Part shown: positions 44,097 to 46,594 of the stretch, in pieces
Numbering within the stretch: position 1 is the first letter of the stretch
Layout: the number at the start of each line of letters is the position of its first letter
Assembly (NCBI RefSeq): GCF_901764975.1
Contig: NZ_CABFKH010000013.1
Location: forward strand, 1-46,594
Source of the DNA: Actinobacillus indolicus
GTDB lineage: Bacteria > Pseudomonadota > Gammaproteobacteria > Enterobacterales > Pasteurellaceae
Direction of reading: 5' to 3'
Length of the DNA stretch: 46,594 nucleotides
Notes under the pieces: model-generated
Database searches by the model: none
The model's input: only the letters and a program-made list of their open reading frames with translations
Told to the model about the DNA's origin: nothing
Translations under genes and position numbers: made by a program

Positions 44097-45392
44097 ATGG
44101 TTATGAGTGGCGTTATTCTATTTTATCTAGTGGTGACAACTGTGATGGGATATAGCCTATATCGTATTTATCAGCAACACTATTTCTCGTTTCATCTGCT
44201 GTTTAGTGTGCTATATTTTGTGACCTTCTTTTTAGGTTTCCCTTTTTCATTGCTGTTATCTTGGGGATTTGGGCATTCGCTACCCGACTCATTGAATATC
44301 GTCGTTACGCTAAGTACAGCGTTTGCGAGTTATCTAGGGTATTTGTGTTGTTATCAGCTATTGTCTTATTTCAATAAAAGGAAGTTGAGTCAGCCCATTC
44401 AACAAAATGCATTTGCAAAACGTCACGCAAATCTAACCGCTTGTAGCTTGTTTTTAATCGCATTAGTATCCTTAATTTTATTCATTTATCTCAATCAAGG
44501 ACTGTTATTTTTTAAACTTGAGAAATATAGCCAGCTATTTTCTACCAGTGTGAACGCAATTCCATTAAAACGCTTTTTCTATTTTTTCATTCCTGCGTTA
44601 TTAATTTGGTTTTTCTTATCACCAAGTAAAAAACAGTGGGGACTGTTTTTTACCTTAGGTCTTGGATTTGGGGGATTAAGTTATTTAGCCACAGGTGGTA
44701 CTCGTGCAAATATGGCAATCGCTTTTTTGCTTTTTGTGGTAGTAGGATTTTATTATCGTTACCTCACATTGAAATGGATTGTACTCTTTGGTTTTGGTGC
44801 AATAGGCGTGATGTCGATATTGGCATTTGCTCGTTATAATTTGAATTTACAAGGGGTGGAAGTGCTGCATACCCTGTTATATCTAACTCGAGATACATTT
44901 TCACCTTGGCAAAATCTAAGCCAGATACTTAGCTCAGATATTGATTTTTTAGGGATTATGCCGATTATTCGTGATTTTTATGTGTATATCCCAACATCCC
45001 TTTGGCAAGACAGACCGGATATTGTGTGGAACAGTGCCAATTATTTTACAAAAGTGATTTTAGGGAATCAGTCTGGATTGGCGATCTCTCCAACATTATT
45101 AGGTTCTTTCTATATTATGGGGGGATATGTTGCGATTATCATTGGCATGGCGGTAGTGGCAACGATAATATGGCTGTTTGACTCTCTATTTAAGCAAGGA
45201 AGTGATCATCAAAATGCGATTGTACAGGCTTACTGTCTTGCCAATATATTTAATTTGATGGTTTTGGTGAGAGAAGGATTAGATGCGTTTGTTTCACGTT
45301 TTGTCTTTTTTAGTATTGTATTTTTAGGGTGTTACACTATTGCAGTGTTGATTGTTAGAGTGGCAAACAGAGATAAGAAAAATGATGAATAA
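44097..45392 (+). CDS. wzyE: ECA polymerase WzyE
   Basis: Multi-pass inner-membrane polymerase that joins lipid III trisaccharides into ECA chains in the periplasm. It aligns well by eye with E. coli WzyE: LKRFFYFFIPALLIWFFL, ATGGTRANMAIA, LLYLTRDTFSPWQNL, the periplasmic IIRDFYVYIPTSLW, and LAISPTLLGSFYIMGG. About 11-12 helices, 431 residues (E. coli 450). The ATG at 44097 follows GGGGGAAAT closely; the ATG at 44103 is an equal alternative. Its end overlaps the wecG start. Confidence 0.93.
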   Translation: MVMSGVILFYLVVTTVMGYSLYRIYQQHYFSFHLLFSVLYFVTFFLGFPFSLLLSWGFGHSLPDSLNIVVTLSTAFASYLGYLCCYQLLSYFNKRKLSQPIQQNAFAKRHANLTACSLFLIALVSLILFIYLNQGLLFFKLEKYSQLFSTSVNAIPLKRFFYFFIPALLIWFFLSPSKKQWGLFFTLGLGFGGLSYLATGGTRANMAIAFLLFVVVGFYYRYLTLKWIVLFGFGAIGVMSILAFARYNLNLQGVEVLHTLLYLTRDTFSPWQNLSQILSSDIDFLGIMPIIRDFYVYIPTSLWQDRPDIVWNSANYFTKVILGNQSGLAISPTLLGSFYIMGGYVAIIIGMAVVATIIWLFDSLFKQGSDHQNAIVQAYCLANIFNLMVLVREGLDAFVSRFVFFSIVFLGCYTIAVLIVRVANRDKKNDE

Positions 45393-46107
45393 AGTAAACA
45401 TTTGCCAATTAGAGATTTTGACTGCGAAGAATCAACAAGAGCTGATCTCATTTTTGCTCAATGATGGACAGATAAAATCTGGTAAGCTCATTGCGATTAA
45501 TGCAGAAAAAGCCGTATTGTCTAAAGAAAACCCCGAGTTATTTAGTTTGTTAAGTCAGGCGGAGTATAAATATGCTGATGGGATCAGCATTGTTTGTTCA
45601 ATAAAAAAGAAATATCCGCAGTATAGCTCCCTTGAACGCATCGCAGGGGCTGATTTGTGGTTAGGGTTGATGCAGGCTTCTTGTGAATATCAAATTCCGG
45701 TGTTTATACTTGGCGGGGATGCACAGGTGATAGAGCAGACCAAACAAAAGTTGCTTGATATGAAGGTGAATATTGTGGGAAGCCATAATGGATATTTTTC
45801 TGGAGCAGAAGAAGATAGCTTGATAGAAAGTATTAAATGTAGTGGGGCAAAACTAGTGACGGTGGCATTGGGATCACCAAAACAAGAACTGTTTATGCAA
45901 AAAGCACAAAAACATTATCCAGATGCATTATATATGGGCGTTGGTGGAAGTTATGATGTCTTTGTGGGTAAGGTAAAACGAGCTCCACTTGTTTGGCAAC
46001 AGTTAGGATTAGAATGGTTGTATAGAGTATTACATCAGCCTACTCGTTGGAGAAGGCAAGTTAGATTAGTGAAATATGCGTATTACCATTTAACAAATCA
46101 GCTATAA
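45382..46107 (+). CDS. wecG: UDP-ManNAcA transferase WecG
   Basis: GT26 (WecB/TagA/CpsF) glycosyltransferase that adds ManNAcA to lipid I to make lipid II of ECA. Diagnostic segments are LIAINAEKAVLS, YKYADGISIV, RIAGADLW, VTVALGSPKQELFM and YMGVGGSYDVFVGKVKRAP. ATGs at 45382 and 45385 both overlap the wzyE C-terminus; with the first the length is 241 (E. coli 246). It is the last gene of the locus, as in enterics. Its substrate UDP-ManNAcA needs WecB and WecC, which are not in the window. Confidence 0.95.
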   Translation: MMNKVNICQLEILTAKNQQELISFLLNDGQIKSGKLIAINAEKAVLSKENPELFSLLSQAEYKYADGISIVCSIKKKYPQYSSLERIAGADLWLGLMQASCEYQIPVFILGGDAQVIEQTKQKLLDMKVNIVGSHNGYFSGAEEDSLIESIKCSGAKLVTVALGSPKQELFMQKAQKHYPDALYMGVGGSYDVFVGKVKRAPLVWQQLGLEWLYRVLHQPTRWRRQVRLVKYAYYHLTNQL

Positions 46108-46181
46108 AATCACCGTTTTTGATAATTAGTAAACATTTTGAATAAATTAAGAGCATACAAGAAAATTTTTTCAAAAAGTGC

Positions 46182-46210
46182 TAGACAAGCGAGATTGAAA
46201 TCACTAATAT
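46182..46210 (+). promoter_or_regulatory. candidate strong promoter of the tRNA cluster
   Basis: TAGACA (46182-46187), a 17-base spacer and TAATAT (46205-46210) form a sigma-70-like promoter. An A/T-rich stretch at 46159-46175 could act as an UP element. The GC-containing region ACGCCTCCG just after the -10 is typical of stable-RNA discriminators. Confidence 0.6.
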
Positions 46211-46243
46211 ACGCCTCCGTTGCGACGCACTACTGAAAATAAC

Positions 46244-46320
<77 letters not shown>

Positions 46321-46350
46321 GAGGTAATGCAATATCAACAACTAACAATG

Positions 46351-46426
46351 GTGGCTATAGCTCAGTTGGTAGAGCCCTGGATTGTGATTCCAGTTGTCGT
46401 GGGTTCGAATCCCATTAGCCACCCCA
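46351..46426 (+). tRNA. tRNA-His (anticodon GTG)
   Basis: The acceptor GTGGCTA pairs with TAGCCAC; the discriminator C faces the G at 46350 that supplies G-1 of tRNA-His. The anticodon loop TTGTGAT lies between CTGGA and TCCAG. The T-arm is GGTTCGAATCC and CCA is encoded. It corresponds to E. coli hisR. Confidence 0.95.
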
Positions 46427-46452
46427 TTTAATATATGCAACAGCATATCAGA

Positions 46453-46529
46453 CGGCGAGTAGCGCAGCTTGGTAGCGCAACTGGTTTGGGACCAGTGGGT
46501 CGTAGGTTCAAATCCTATCTCGCCGACCA
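46453..46529 (+). tRNA. tRNA-Pro (anticodon TGG)
   Basis: The acceptor CGGCGAG pairs with CTCGCCG. The anticodon loop TTTGGGA lies between ACTGG and CCAGT, the T-arm is GGTTCAAATCC, and CCA is encoded. It corresponds to E. coli proM. No tRNA-Leu lies between it and tRNA-His; the 26-base gap is plain AT-rich spacer. Confidence 0.95.
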
Positions 46530-46538
46530 CTTTATTTC

Positions 46539-46594
46539 GTTCTTTAACAATTTATCAGACAATCTGTGTGGGCACTTGTTGATTGACTTTGTTT
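46539..46594 (+). promoter_or_regulatory. rRNA operon leader with boxA antitermination signal
   Basis: GTTCTTTAACAATTTATCAG and the following ACAATCTGTGTGGGCACTTG closely match the 16S leader of gamma-proteobacterial rRNA operons, which starts with boxA (GCTCTTTAACA). It begins 10 bases after tRNA-Pro. The 16S gene should start a little beyond the window. Confidence 0.8.

Noticed and set aside
46342-46530. A 62-codon minus-strand frame across the tRNA-His and tRNA-Pro genes
   Set aside because: It is the antisense of tRNA genes and has the familiar spurious peptide pattern (GIRTHDNWNHNPG) often mis-called as protein.

Overview
The window is a 46.6 kb chromosomal segment from a member of the Pasteurellaceae, most likely Actinobacillus or a close relative. 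The main evidence is a high density of the uptake signal core ACAAGCGGT and its complement ACCGCTTGT. These occur roughly once every 1.5 to 2 kb, often as inverted pairs between genes, and they are of the A. pleuropneumoniae type rather than the Haemophilus type. AT-rich intergenic DNA, luxS, and a mixture of enteric-like operons (mal, ccm, ECA) fit this placement. Species cannot be fixed from the sequence alone. Gene content is dense and mostly housekeeping; I see no prophage, insertion sequence, CRISPR array or plasmid function.

The segment is bounded by ribosomal RNA operons that both read rightward. It opens inside the 3' end of a 5S rRNA gene followed by its terminator. It closes with a tRNA-Arg/His/Pro cluster that runs into a boxA-containing 16S leader. 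In between, from left to right: cyaA (adenylate cyclase) and a KefB/C-type K+/H+ antiporter; a cytochrome c maturation block ccmF-ccmG(dsbE)-ccmH-ccmI; a complete maltose/maltodextrin locus, with malG, malF and malE leftward (malQ beyond them) and malK-lamB-malM-malS rightward around a shared CRP-rich control region; then leftward grxA, typA and a patatin-like lipoprotein.

Next is a leftward exporter operon (HlyD-type adaptor, RbbA-type ABC fusion, YhhJ-type permease, OprM/NodT-type outer-membrane factor) with a divergent TetR-type regulator, then luxS, a type I ABC exporter, and mltF followed by a tiny very basic ORF. A leftward hinT-ycfL-thiK operon and hemL follow. The last block is an enterobacterial common antigen (ECA)-type locus: wecA-wzzE-wecD-wecE-wecF-[lipoprotein]-wzyE-wecG.

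The most notable points are: (1) the ECA locus has initiation, chain length, polymerase and transferase genes, but lacks wzxE, wecB, wecC, rffG and rffH and carries an unrecognised lipoprotein gene; (2) four gaps among the eight mal genes hold strong GC-rich palindromes, including five hairpins between malE and malF, the place where enterics have REP elements; (3) a 46-codon, 39% Arg/Lys ORF follows mltF; (4) there are palindromic CRP-type sites before malE/malK, typA and cyaA; (5) tandem 28-bp operator-like repeats lie between the TetR gene and the exporter operon; and (6) CcmG has an atypical CTWC active site.
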